DNA from: Paragordius varius
Taxonomy: Eukaryota; Nematomorpha
Length of the DNA: 64,000 nt
Direction: 5' to 3'
NCBI GenBank assembly: GCA_964247055.1
Contig: OZ176051.1
Coordinates: forward strand, 7,502,001 to 7,566,000
The notes below the pieces were generated by a model, which did not search any database, was not told the origin of the DNA, and worked only from the letters and a program-made list of their open reading frames with translations. Below, one piece after another: positions 1-12,632 of this stretch (its first letter is position 1; every line of letters begins with the position of its first letter). The position numbers and the translations under genes were made by a program.

Positions 1-644
1 TATTTAAAATATGGTTTAAACAACTAGAAAATGATCATATTATTATGCAAAAAAATGCTAACAGATAAAATTATGGATTCATTTATGGTTTAAGTACTAG
101 ATTATATCCCAACATTACACATTTAGCTAAAATAAACATTTTTCATATCATACATTCAAATTTTTGGGCAAAGGAGACGATGATTTCATAAAATGACATT
201 TTGAAGCGGCAAAAAACATTTATAGATGAAGAAAAACTGTTTAAGCATTTCAGCCAAAATTAATAAGATAATTAAGTATTTTTTATCTTTATAAACTCTG
301 GAAAGGCAAATTTTTTAAAAAAACGAAGTTTTTTTTATTTTTTATAAGCTCGCAAAACCATATTCCTAAAACAGTATTGGTATAATCAGGCCAAAAATGT
401 CACGTTGGGATAAACCAATCTTTATATATTTAATTATTAAAAACTCAATCATCTCTACTAATTATCCAAAAATACTGTGCATTAATTAAAGTTTTTATTG
501 TGAAATATAATTGGCGGGTATGTATAGTATTTTAATAAAAGAAACACTGGAGGAACACTATATTTCTGAATAAAATAGATGTTAAATATAAAGGGATTTA
601 AAAATATTAAAATTATACTATATTGTAAATTAAACAATTATGTT
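1..644. other. AT-rich non-coding DNA
   Basis: No ORF, splice-consistent exon or clear repeat is visible; only A/T-rich sequence. Confidence 0.6.
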
Positions 645-900
645 ATGCCATTTACTCAAATTCACCTTTGAACAATTCACAATTACCTTCGAACAACTCA
701 AATTTATCCTAAAATAAATTATGTGTTTTTAAGATTAAAAATTACATATATTTTTATATCAAAATGAAAATTATTTTAAAATATAAATAATACTGAAAAA
801 ATAATAAACTATATCATAAAGAATATTATATTAATGAGGAGTTATATTGTCCTGAAAACACATATTTTGTTTTTAGGTGAATTTAAATTGTAAATGGTAT
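645..900. mobile_element. Short inverted-repeat element (MITE family 1), copy a
   Basis: The left end reads ATGCCATTTACTCAAATTCA and the right end is the inverted counterpart ATTGTAAATGGTAT. Short units resembling AATTGTTCAAGGGTGAATTT lie just inside the ends. Related copies lie at 8574-8909 and 46061-46321. It has no coding capacity. The ends are those shared between copies; no target duplication is certain. Confidence 0.65.
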
Positions 901-1554
901 ATTATGCAATGTTTTGTGTAAATCAGATTTGGTTTTTTTTATTTTTATATATTTTTCTAAATTAAATATTATTTTTGCCAAAAAAAGTGGTAGTAACCGC
1001 CAAGGTTATATTTTTATAGCTGTTGCTGGAAATCAAAACTATTATAAATACTACGTTGTAGTGTAAAATCATCAGCTCTTAACCACCTATTAAAGTTATA
1101 TAAATTTCATAAAATTACTTTGACAGAATTTGTGACATGGCGAACTTTTTGATACATTGTATATCGTCGGGAAATATAAGTAATTCAGGTTAAATGTTGT
1201 ACTATACTTCTCCAGGGGATTTGTATGCTTTGACCCATTTTTAGCTAAATTTTTTATAAAAAAACAAAATTAAGTAAAGATCTTTTATTTTAATTTGTTT
1301 ATCCCTACACTAAATATTTATTTTATATGGATTATCCCGCTTTAATAAAATGGTTGTTTTAATTATTGTTTATTATTAAATATATATTATTTTTTCTTCA
1401 GAATTCTTCATGAATCATTTTTTTTATTTTGAAAAACCGTTTTTTATTTCTCAATGGCAGATGAACACCATTGTCAGGTCTTTTCAATGAAATTTTTTTA
1501 GCTATGATAGTAATTAATTAATATTCCAAATATCAAATATTTTTGGTTAAATAA

Positions 1555-1586
<32 letters not shown>

Positions 1587-2765
1587 AATCCTATTTTATT
1601 TTAAAAATACCTGGTTTATTATAATGATTACCGTATTTTCTATCTAAACCATAATAAAAACATAATTTAGGACAGAATAATATATTTTCGCCTATAATTC
1701 AGAGTAAAACCGGTCTCGGCTTCAACTCAATTTTTCTTAAAAATGGTTCTTTTGAAGTATAGCTGATTCCCGTAAAGAAATATTTTATTAGTTTTGGTTT
1801 AACACTTGGATACAACACATTCATTTTAGTCCTTCGATTCAAATTGGGGTATTTGGATACCCCCAAGTCTGTTTAAATTCCATAATTTTAAAATTATGAA
1901 AAGAATATAAACCGTGGCAAAATTTTGCACTTATATAATATTAATAAACCGGAATATATAAAAACTTTTTTCAAAAATACTTAACATTAGTTATTTTAAG
2001 GTAAACCCAAAGGTAAAAATTTAGTCAACGTGACATATGTGCATTGGCTAAATTCTTGAAAATAATATAAAATAAACCACTTTTTTATTTATATCAATGT
2101 TAGATGTGTTTTAAATAAATTTACTATACCTTGAAAATTAATGAACACGATATTTTGTAAAGATTTTGGGAAATAAAAATGTCGTCCAATTAGTTTGACA
2201 TGGAACTTTTTTTTCAAAACAAAGTTATTTAGATATTTTGGCATATTTATATTTTTATTAGGATAGAAGCATAAATTTAAATTAGGACCATTTCCTTCAG
2301 TAGCTTTTTTAAAATTTTAAATTTAATTTGGTCTGGCGTATTTAGATACCCAAAATTGAATAGAAGTGTTAAATTTTGGTAAAAATTAAGATAATTAGGC
2401 TTATGAAGTTGTTTAATTGGATAAATCCTAAATTGTGAAACAAGATATTGAAAAAAATGTTAGTTACCAAAGTATCGATGGCATTTTTGATTAAATTCTT
2501 CAGCTAAAGAAAAAATTATATATATATATATATATATAATACATTCGAACATTGATAAATTTTAATTTAAAATGTTTTTAAACTTCATCTAAAAACATCT
2601 ATTTGGCGAATAGGTTGATGTATGTTTGACTGGAGATGTTATAAAAACATAAGTCACCACAAAAACCAAATATATATATATATATATATATAATATATCA
2701 TTGGATAGCTAATACCTTCAGTATAAATAATAATAATTAAATGATATATACGGTTAATTATAGCA
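901..2765. other. AT-rich non-coding DNA with TA microsatellites
   Basis: Contains (TA)n tracts near 1553-1582, 2518-2540 and 2670-2692. No gene is recognised. Confidence 0.6.
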
Positions 2766-3260
2766 TTCCATTACCTTTTGGGGTAGTTTTTTATCCCAGA
2801 GCAATCAAATGAATATCTTAAAAGTAATGAAGGTACTGAATTTAAAAATATACTTTCTTTAGTCTTTTGACGCACAAATTTTTTTTTAAAAAAATTAAAA
2901 TTGTAATAAATTCTCATCTCAAACTTTTTGCCGCTATATTTTTTTAAATATCTTTTTAGTGCCACAACAGGCAAATAAATGGATATTATGGATAGAAAAT
3001 GTAAATATTTCACTTTAAAAAGCTTTCAGGCTCATTTTACAGCAAAAACTTGATATATATTAATTTTAATGTCAGCTGTTCCGTGTTTTGGAGCTGTCCC
3101 ATTTTTGGACTCTAAAAGTCACAAAACTGTAAAAAATATAAGCCTTTTTATCTAATACATGAGATAAACGTATAATAATAAATTATATACTAACATAGTT
3201 TTCTGTTTATTTACAAACTTGAGCACTGGATATAAAACTACAAAAGGTATCTAAGACAAA
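2766..3260. mobile_element. ~490-bp TIR element (MITE family 2), copy 1
   Basis: It starts at CCATTACCTTTTGGGGTAGT and its inner right side ends with a degraded TAAAACTAC...AAAAGGT inverted counterpart. The diagnostic inner block is CTCATCTCAAACTTTTTGCC near 2915. Other copies or pieces are at 3790-4131 (inverted), 7511-7790, 11426-11910, 12138-12632, 20816-21590 and 63330-63480. The 80-codon minus ORF here is not conserved between copies and is not called a gene. Confidence 0.6.
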
Positions 3261-3472
3261 AAAGTGAATTGGTGTTAAATATAATATTTAATGCACAATC
3301 GTAATTTTTTAATTAATTTCATTATGCTTTGTTTCCATGAAATTATAACCATAAATATACTAAATAGGATAATTTATATGTAGTAACAATAATTTTATGA
3401 CCTTTATAACTATTTTTTATAAAATCTAATTACATAATATTGTAATGGTAAATAACGGATTGGTTATGTTTT

Positions 3473-3653
3473 GTAATAACAGTTGTTAAAATCCGTAAGA
3501 TAACGATAAGGATAATTAAATAGAATTAAATGAAATTATAAATAGAAATTCGAAAGGTTTCACATATCGTTTATAGTTTCTATTTATAATTTCATTTAAT
3601 TCTATTTAATTATCCTTTATCGTTATCTTACGGATTTTAACAACTGTTATTAC
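3473..3653. repeat. Near-perfect 76/77-nt hairpin (foldback element)
   Basis: The left arm 3473-3548 is the exact reverse complement of the right arm 3577-3653 except for one extra T. The loop is 28 nt (3549-3576). The ends read GTAATAACAGTTG and CAACTGTTATTAC. The arms are near identical, so the element is young or kept by gene conversion. It lies between two inverted copies of MITE family 2. Confidence 0.9.
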
Positions 3654-3789
3654 TAATTTCATAATGTTTATCATTTCAGCTTTCCTTTTGGAGTGGTTTT
3701 AAGCTCAATTTTGAATTAACTACAGTTAGCTATTTTAGTGAATAATTATCAAATATTGTTATGCATTAAATAAAAAAGTTTATGTTTTT

Positions 3790-4131
3790 TACAGGTGTGT
3801 GACTTCTAGACTCAAAAATTGGGACAGCTCCAAAACATAATTGAAACGAACAGCTTATTTTAAAATCGCTATAAATCAAGTTTGGTATAGCCTGATTTTT
3901 CAAATCATAAAACATTTACACTTTCTAACCATACTATACATTAATTTGCCTGTTGCATTAGCGATTTGAAAAATATATAGAAAATATGGCGGTGAAAAAG
4001 TTTGAGATGAAAAAAATTGTGTAAACACCTAAAGGCTAAAGAAAGCGTATTTTTATTTTCGGCTTAATTTAAATTTAAGAATTTCAATTCGTTCGGGGGG
4101 TATAAAACTACCCCAGAAGGTGATGGAGTGT
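3790..4131. mobile_element. MITE family 2, inverted partial copy
   Basis: It ends with TATAAAACTACCCCAGAAGG, the reverse complement of the left end of the copy at 2766, and contains GGCGGTGAAAAAGTTTGAGA. Together 2766-4131 forms a large imperfect foldback. Confidence 0.6.
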
Positions 4132-7100
4132 TTATAGCAAAATAAATTAGGATTTAAATTTATATTAAATGACATATGGTTATGCCTTTAATGACACCTC
4201 TTTTTGAGCACTATGATTTATAAAATTAATTTTATCAATAATTTCATTAATTTAAATCCCTAAGGTGACACCTTGTTCAGATCATGTAACTTTATTTTGT
4301 TGTAAAGAGCCCATTTGACTATAAAATCTCTTTTATAATCCCTATGTAATACACTAATTTTGTTTTTGAAAAACTTCTATATAAACTGGAATTATCAGTG
4401 CTAATATAAAAAATCTTTTTTTAAAGTCGTGCATCTAATACCGACAAATAATTCACAGCTGTTTGTCTCAAATTTAGATATACTTTATAAAAACAGAACA
4501 AAAAAACTTAAATTTATATTAAGCGCATTAAAAATATTGCCCGCATGCTGCCCGTGAGCTGCGTTTTGAGTACTATTATTATAGAATTGAATATTCCACA
4601 ATACAAATAAGATTTTACAAATCCAAAGCTTATAAATATTCGTTTATCATGTATAAATTATATTAATTTTATTAAATGACCAATGCTTGAGAGAGGCGTT
4701 AATAATAAATGAAAGGTAAAGATTTTGAGGGTTTATAAGCGCTAAAACGCGTTTTAATTTTATTACCCTGAGGAATGTGTTGGCTATTTGGTTTCGGCTA
4801 AATATAAAAAATGATAGTTTGAATTATAAAAAGAATCTTAAGGATTATTCTTTTGCATATTTTACAATATTTGGTTATTAAATTAAAACCATAATAGCAT
4901 TTTGATAAAAACTTTGATTTTAAACAATTATCCAAATTATTCACATGTGGTATTTAATATTAAGTATATTTTGTTTTAAAGATTATTTTTATAATATTTC
5001 AAATACTGTGATCAGATGTATCTTAGGATTTTCATATATTTCAATTTAGAGTATTAGACCACATAATGATAAAAGACCAAAAGTATATAACCAGATATTT
5101 GTATCCCCCGAAACACAATAATTGTTTAAATTTATACCATTGTGGGCATGTAATCATTTTTATTAATTAAACATCATGTGACTGTGTGAACATATATTAT
5201 TGCCTTAAATTATTGAAATATTTTTTGATGTGATATTGGGTTTTAATAATATGTTTTGTATAATTTTTAAAATACACTTGCGCATATCAATTTTTATTCA
5301 ATAATTTTCTCGCCAAAGTAATTTTGTTTAAATCTTAGTGACCCTATATATATTTTTAAAAATACCAAAACCATATTAGGTTATAAATTTATAATTTATA
5401 TATATATATATCAAATAAAATTTAGCTACCGCGTTTTCCTCAATTAACCTTAGAAAAGGATTCCTTTACATACCACAAAAATAAAAATATAGCTTACTAT
5501 TATAACCGCATATATTATATATATATTCGTTATACTGAAGGTTTTAGCTATCGACTGCTATCTACTATTATTTGCTTCTAAATGCTACTTAACAAGGATA
5601 ATCTACGCTTTTTAGCGCACTTGAAAAAAATTCAAATGCAAAAGTATGCCGGTCCAAATTAAAACTAATAGACAAACAAAAAAATTTCTTGCCCCAAATT
5701 TACATTATTAGCTTAAGAGAATTTTAGCTATGTGCTGATTTTAAGTTCCCTAATAAAAATTTTAGCGACACATTAACTACATACGTGGTGTTGACTTCTA
5801 AAAGGGGTTGGGTAAAATATATTAGAGGCGTCTATCTGAATAGCAAGATAAGAATATCCAGAACTTTTTAGAATCAATTACAGCTTGAATTATAAAAAGA
5901 CTATTCGGCTAATTGCGACTTACTCTTTTTTCCAGTATATTAGAATTTTTATTGTTATTAATTGATTAGGAATGGTATGTGTTAAAAGGGTCAAATTGAG
6001 AGGGACTATCAAACCTAGAACAATATCTACAAATATCGAAGAGTTATATTTAAGCGATAATAAACCCTAATTAAGAGTAAAAGAAAGGAAAGGAAAGGGA
6101 GATAGAGATAGAGAGAGTGTTAAAAAATCCCAAATCAACTGCGAAGGTCATTCAAAAATATTAAATTCGCATTTCCTTAGTCCAGTCATATATTAACAAT
6201 CGTTTTTTGAAACAATAATAATAGAATAATAAAATTAAATACCAACTTCGCAAGTACAAAGATTTGTGTACTTAGGATGGATGCAATTACACTTATTGCC
6301 CATAATAGAATAGGTAGGGGTTATTCTAATCATATATATTTATATAAATATATATACATATATTATATCAGGTCCTTTACATTTTGGGAACTGAATAGAT
6401 AGATTAAGGGTCAGCATTTGGTGTGAGAAAAAATTAGGAGGCAAACCTCTTACAAAAATATAAATAAATGCCAAAAACCAAAATCAATGATCTATATTTT
6501 AAATAATTTTATAATATTTTAGCCAAATTCATGCATATTTTGGTTTATTTATTTGATCGTAGTTATAATTTTTGTTCTAAAAGCTCATCCTTTATTTTAT
6601 CTAAAATATTGTTGGGCCTTCTAAAATAATTCATATATTTATTATATTTATATAATTTCGTTTATAATGGAATCAATCTGCCGCTACAAATCCAACTCTT
6701 TCACAAAAGAGACATTTATTTTTAGCAAATCTATGGATAATATATTTGGTATCACTTTAAGGTTTTCTGAATTAGATAATAGCTTTTTAATAACATTTGC
6801 GGACTATTTAAACGCATTTATAAAGAGATTCGAAAGATTAAAAAACTCACAAAGGTAATCGTATTAAATGTAGAAATTAGGCTTAAAATATATACCTATA
6901 TGCCTATATATATACTTTATTACATATATATTATTTATATAAATAATTTGAGTTAATGCAAAAAATGTTAAAAAATATCAAATTTTGTGAAAATTAATAC
7001 ATTCCTTAATATTTCATCTATATTGTCGATCAATAGCAGTCCTAAAATATTTCTAAACAAAATCAGGTATAATTGTAAATATTTTAAAATAATAAAACAT

Positions 7101-8573
7101 ACACTAAAATTATCGTTTATAATTTTAAAATCTAGTTTTTAAATTATGTAAATTCCTTTTTGAAATGGGCTAAGAAAGTTATTTATTATCAGTAATTGAA
7201 ACCATCAAGTTAGTATCAAATTTACTTAAGTTATAATCAATTACCGTTTATTCATAAGGCAGGTAAAACTAGACAGGTTTTGGCAGTCTACGTAAGAACA
7301 TCCAATTTTAGAGCTTTCGGCGTTCGTAAGCTAGAAATGAACGAATGTTACATTAATTTTGCATGAAACAATAAAAATTTCACCCTTTTTACAGTACCCT
7401 ATTTAAATTAAACATTTTTTCAGGGAGCAAAATTAAGAAAAAGTACGCATTATATACAATGTAATTTAATACAATTAAGCTTAAAAGCGCTTACAATAAA
7501 AGTCGAAAATAAACACCTCATGACCTTTTCACTTTTTTTGTCCGCAAATTTTGTTAATTAATAATATACGTTTTATATGTTATATTAGTGTAATTTTTTA
7601 TTAAACATAGTTATTCGGTATTTGACAAAAAGCTACACAGTTTTACAACCTCAGGTTGAAATGTGACAGCCTTAAAACACTAAAATACACGGGCTGATTA
7701 TAAAATCAATTGCTGAAATGTAACCTGAAAGCTTACTAAAGTCTATTGGCGGCGAAAAAGTTTGAGATGAGGATATTACAAATTACTTTTTTAAGCAATA
7801 GAAGCATTTTAAAGTTTATGAAAGTATGGATGGTCAATTACCTTAAATACTTTTAAGAATAATCGAATTTCAAATCGGTATAAATAAACATTTAAATTGC
7901 AAAATTGAGACAATTACGCATATATTATGTATTTTATCAAAAATTAAGCTGAAATGTGTATATTATAAAAATATAATTTTAATTTTCGGCTTTTATTGTA
8001 AGTCTTTATCGAAAAAAATTAAATTCTAATTATATTGTATATGCATTCAAGCTTAATTTTAATTAATCAAAATTATATTTAAATATAAATAATGTTTATT
8101 TAATTTTAGACAAACTTTGTTTTGCATACTATATATTCAAAAAGAAGAATGAAAAGCTTATATATTGAAAACGGAAATTTTCTTTTTATTGAAAACCATC
8201 GTGCTAAACATCGGCATTGTTACAACCGTAATCTTTTAAATGGCATTCTTATGAATTTAAAAACCATTTTTCATTATATAGACCTAAAGACAGACACGCT
8301 ATTAAATATTAATCATTACCATTACATAATCGTTGATTGAATTAAATCCGGTATTAACTCTGTCTTTAAGCCAAATTTTAATAATTTTTGTGTATGACAA
8401 TGGTGTGGTAGAGCTGATAATAAGCATGTCTCTGTTGGATTGTGTACCCATATCTAAATAACATATATAATTAGTGGGTGAAAAATAAAACTGCCCTTTG
8501 TTGTATATGCTATATAGCAATAATTAATAATCTTCTAGCAATGTTTACTTACTCATACTATATATACCATTTA
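4132..8573. other. AT-rich non-coding DNA with element fragments
   Basis: MITE family 2 remnants are at about 7511-7545 and 7748-7790. A 63-codon ORF at 6667-6858 (+) matches nothing I recognise. No gene is supported. Confidence 0.55.
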
Positions 8574-8909
8574 CAATTCACATTTACCCTTAAACAATCG
8601 AATTCCCCTTCGAATAATTCAAATTCACTCTAAAAATAAATCAGGAATTTCGGTTTAATATAATTACATTAAAATTAAATATATTTTTATAGCAAAGTTT
8701 TTTTTTTCAGTTTATTTTGATTACACACAAATTTCTTTTTTAAAAAATATAAAAAAATATATGTAATATTTAATCTTAAAAAACTCATAATTTATTTTAG
8801 AATAAATTTGAATTGTTCGAAAGTGAATTTAAATTGTTCAAGGATGAATGTAAATTGTTCAAGGGTAAATTTGAATTGTTAAAGGGTGAATTTGAATTGT
8901 AAATGGTAT
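8574..8909. mobile_element. MITE family 1, copy b, with ~21-bp subrepeats
   Basis: The ends are inverted: ATACCATTTACAATTCA and TGAATTGTAAATGGTAT. The right side (about 8800-8900) carries about five tandem units of roughly 21 bp built on AATTGTTCAAGGGTGAATTT, and the left side carries them inverted. The flanks are TA-rich, so a TA-type target is possible. Confidence 0.75.
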
Positions 8910-11425
8910 ATAATTTTACAATTTTTTTATTTTATGGCCTTTTAGCCAATTAAGATATCGATCGAAATAATCAATTTAATATCTAATATAAAGTAAAATA
9001 TTACTCATGTAGGATTTTATTGGACACGTGTTGTACTTTAAAGATTTATTTGCCAGTTGGTCACTCCATTCCTAAAGATATAAAAGTCAAATTTGGGGAA
9101 CACTTTTAAAACTGTGTTATATATTAAATGTTTTCAAAAATTAAAACCTATCCGATTTTTAGTTCTGATTCTTTTATGTAATAATTTAGAAATTTATGCA
9201 AAATATTAGATAAACTTATAATGAGTCGACCTTGATTGCTGTCATATTGCCTTAAATTCTAACAAACAACAATTATATGGTGTAAAATTAAGATTTATAA
9301 AAATATAAAATAAAGCGTTAAGCAAATTATTTATTAGCTAAAACAACTATTTTAAAGGTAGAGATGCAAATATTTTTGCTTCATTTTAAATGAGAATCTT
9401 TTATACAATGTATATGTGTACGACCATTTTTAAAATTTGAAATTTTTATTGTGTTTTTAGTTAACTTGTCGTTATTGTCACCCAAAATAAATATTTTTTG
9501 AACCTTTAAATTAATAGCATACATTGTTAAAATTAAATAATGCCTATTTTGGATTTACCCACTATGAATTCCTTATGTTATCGATAAAATATGGGGTCTT
9601 ATTGAAAAAACCAAATTCACCCAATCCGATTGTATTTTTTATATTTACTGCATTTAATTTTTAACCTAATGATAAAAGTACTAATAAACATGATAGGAAA
9701 TAATATAATATCACATTATTATGTTCGCTTATAGAGAAAGCTGTCTTACTGTTACCTATAAAATCAATTTTTTAATAGTATTCATGCATAATTACTAATT
9801 TATATATATATATATTTTGTTTTCATACTTCCATATTTTTTCAAAATATAATTTTAAACAAGATTGGTGGACCGACTAACCCAAATTGTAGAAATGTGAA
9901 TGTATAAGTGTAATTAATTTAATATGCTGTAAATTTTAAAATAATTTAAAAATTGGGTTCGTAAAAGGTTTGCAGTACATTAAAATTTAGTAATTAATTT
10001 TTGTTATTCTAAAATTAGGTTAAAAAAAGGAAATGTTATAAATACTAGGAATCGCATATTAGTTGCAACAGGATAAACTGAATTGCGAATGTCATTGATT
10101 ATGCTGACAAATTTTTCTTTATCTTTCCAGGCTATGTGGAGGATTGTTCTATTGGCTAAAATAATGTGTGAAACATATATTTCTGATCTAGATTGTTATC
10201 CTTTTATAATTGATTTTGATCTACTTTAATCATTTTTAAATTAAAAATATAGAAGTTTTGTTTTACCATTTGTCCGTTCGTGGTTTCTACAAATATGATA
10301 TAAATTATAAATATTTGTAATGATTTTATTGTAATTCAAGGGGAAAATTTTGGACCTTATTTTTCAGTTTCTCTTTTTAAGAAGAGCGGGAAAAATTAAA
10401 ACATATTGTTTTAAGTTACACAATTCCAAACATGAAATTATTTAATTAATCTTTGTCAGTTTCATTACGCTAGACAACTTAAAAGGTGAAAATTCTAAAC
10501 CGGACCATTACATTTTTGTTTAAGCAGAGATATTCTCTATTTTATCATTTAAATATTTTTAATAAATACAAAAATTTATTCTAATTAAATCGATTCTTTG
10601 ATATCATAATCCTATGCAGTTAACAGTTGAATACAAATAAATTATTTGATCAGAAATATTTTTTTGCAAAGAGACTTTATAGCCCCATGGAATACTAGTT
10701 TTTTATCTAGGATATTCTAAATTAAATAATTTTCATAGTTTTTTGAAATCAAATATTAAACTTAAGATGGAATAATGCAATTGATTATTTAAGGACATCA
10801 TTGATGCATGATACCCTAAAACTAAAATAGGTTATAAATATGACTTTCATCAAATTAATAGGCATTTGACTATATATTGAACAAAATAATCGTTTAAAAA
10901 ATGTTTTTCGGCATGCTTTTATGCAATTTATATTGAGTTTCGTGTTTATTATAATCAAATGACTCTCATTATTTTGTGACGTTTTTGAAGCCAGTTGGAA
11001 ACCATATATTTGGGAGAAAATTTCACATTGAGTTATTTTTAATTTTGCCTTTAAAAAATTTGTTGCCAAAACGAATGGATTTAAAAGGGACAAATTCAGA
11101 AAACCGTTTAGAGGTAGTTTAGAATATCTGCTGTGGTCATATGAAAATGGTCATATATAAATTAATTTGTTGACCTAGATTCGTCCGTCTTTTAATTACA
11201 ATTTTGTTTATCAGTTTACACATAAAATGTTATAAACAAATTTAGAATAAAAAACATGTTTACTTTGGGGTGCGCCTAAACTATAAAATATGGAAGAATA
11301 AAATATAAGATAAATTCATACTAATCAGTATATATGGGATATATATGGTCTTATTTATTAAGCATATACCTCTCTACATAAGACACCAAACATATACATA
11401 TATCTTATCGCATTTTTATAATGGT
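8910..11425. other. AT-rich non-coding DNA
   Basis: No gene is seen. A 102-codon minus ORF at 10785-11093 has no recognisable domain and is probably chance. Confidence 0.55.
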
Positions 11426-11910
11426 TAACATTTCATGACCTCTTGGGCAAGTTTAACATCCCATAGGGATTCGAATATCTTATATTAAAATATTTGGCTG
11501 AATTTAAACATATGCTTTCTTTAGCCTTTTAGGGGTGATTTTTTATAGAAATGTAAAATTGTTAAAACTTCATCTTGAACTTTTTCGTCGCCATTTTTTT
11601 GAAACTTTTAAAATTACTACAATATACAAATAAATATATTATGATTAAATTTAAATAATTAAAGAAAGCTTCCATATCGTTTTATCAGCAAAAACTTAAC
11701 TATAAAGTCAGCTGTTTATATCAATCGTGTTTTGGATCTGTGTCAATTTTATAATCTAAAAGTTACACTGTAAAAATAAAACTTTAACACAGGTAAACAA
11801 TGTTTAATAATTTAATTTCGATTTCAATATTTTCAAAACAGTATTATTACAAGATTTGGCTCAGGCATCTAAAACTACCTATATGTCATCTCGGACAAAA
11901 AAGTAAAAAG
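11426..11910. mobile_element. MITE family 2, copy
   Basis: Decayed left end (TTTCATGACCTCTTGGGCAA), shared block ATGCTTTCTTTAGCCTTTTA, then CTTTTTCGTCGCCATTTTTT and, near 11895, GGACAAAAAAGTAAAAAGG. Same orientation as the copies at 2766 and 12138. Confidence 0.55.
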
Positions 11911-12137
11911 GTCATGTAGTATTAAATTATTGTTTATATTAGTTGGAATTATAAATTTAAAAAGCTGGTCGGCATAAACAAAACAATTTGGTTATATATT
12001 AAAATTAATATGCAACGTAAATTATTAACAATAGCAACTATAGTATTACAAGCAATTGTTATTTATTAGGTAGGATTTCACGAGCGGCATAGATTCCATT
12101 ATAGTATCCTTTATGTAAAATCCATAAAATTTTAACA

Positions 12138-12632
12138 TCCATTACATTTGGGTTAAACCCAGAGACATTTGAAATTTGAATATCTTATAAAGTATTCATG
12201 GTACTAAGCCGAATATAAAAATTTACTTTCTTTATTCTTTTTGGAAAATTTTATAAAAAATTTAAATTTTAAAATTATATAAAAATCCCCATCTCAACTT
12301 TTTTGCGGCCATTTTTTTCCATAAATTTAATCGCTATTGCAACAGGCAAATAAATGTATTTTATGGTTAAAAAATGTAAATAATTAATAAACCCAAACTA
12401 TATTTTACCAGCAAAACTTGATTTATTTTGTATCAACTGTTCTTTTCATTCATGTTTTGGTGCTGTGTCTCAATTTTAGACTTTATAGAAGTCAAAATAC
12501 TGTAAAATATAAGCTTTTTTATCTTAAATGTGTTGGTAATTAAATTTAAACTAAAATAATTTTCAAAACTGTGGTTTATTTACGAAATTGAGCCTTGGTA
12601 AATAAAACTACCCCAAAAGGTAAACTAGGACA
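12138..12632. mobile_element. MITE family 2, copy with both ends
   Basis: The left end CCATTACATTTGGGTTAAAC is paired with the right end ATAAAACTACCCCAAAAGGT, giving a unit of about 490 bp. The inside carries CCCATCTCAACTTTTTTGCG and a segment resembling CAGCTGTTCCGTGTTTTGGA. Confidence 0.6.

Noticed and set aside
6667-6858. 63-codon plus-strand ORF
   Set aside because: No domain, no exon context and typical chance length for AT-rich DNA with a good ATG.
10785-11093. 102-codon minus-strand ORF
   Set aside because: Composition is random-like and no family resemblance is visible; not called a gene.
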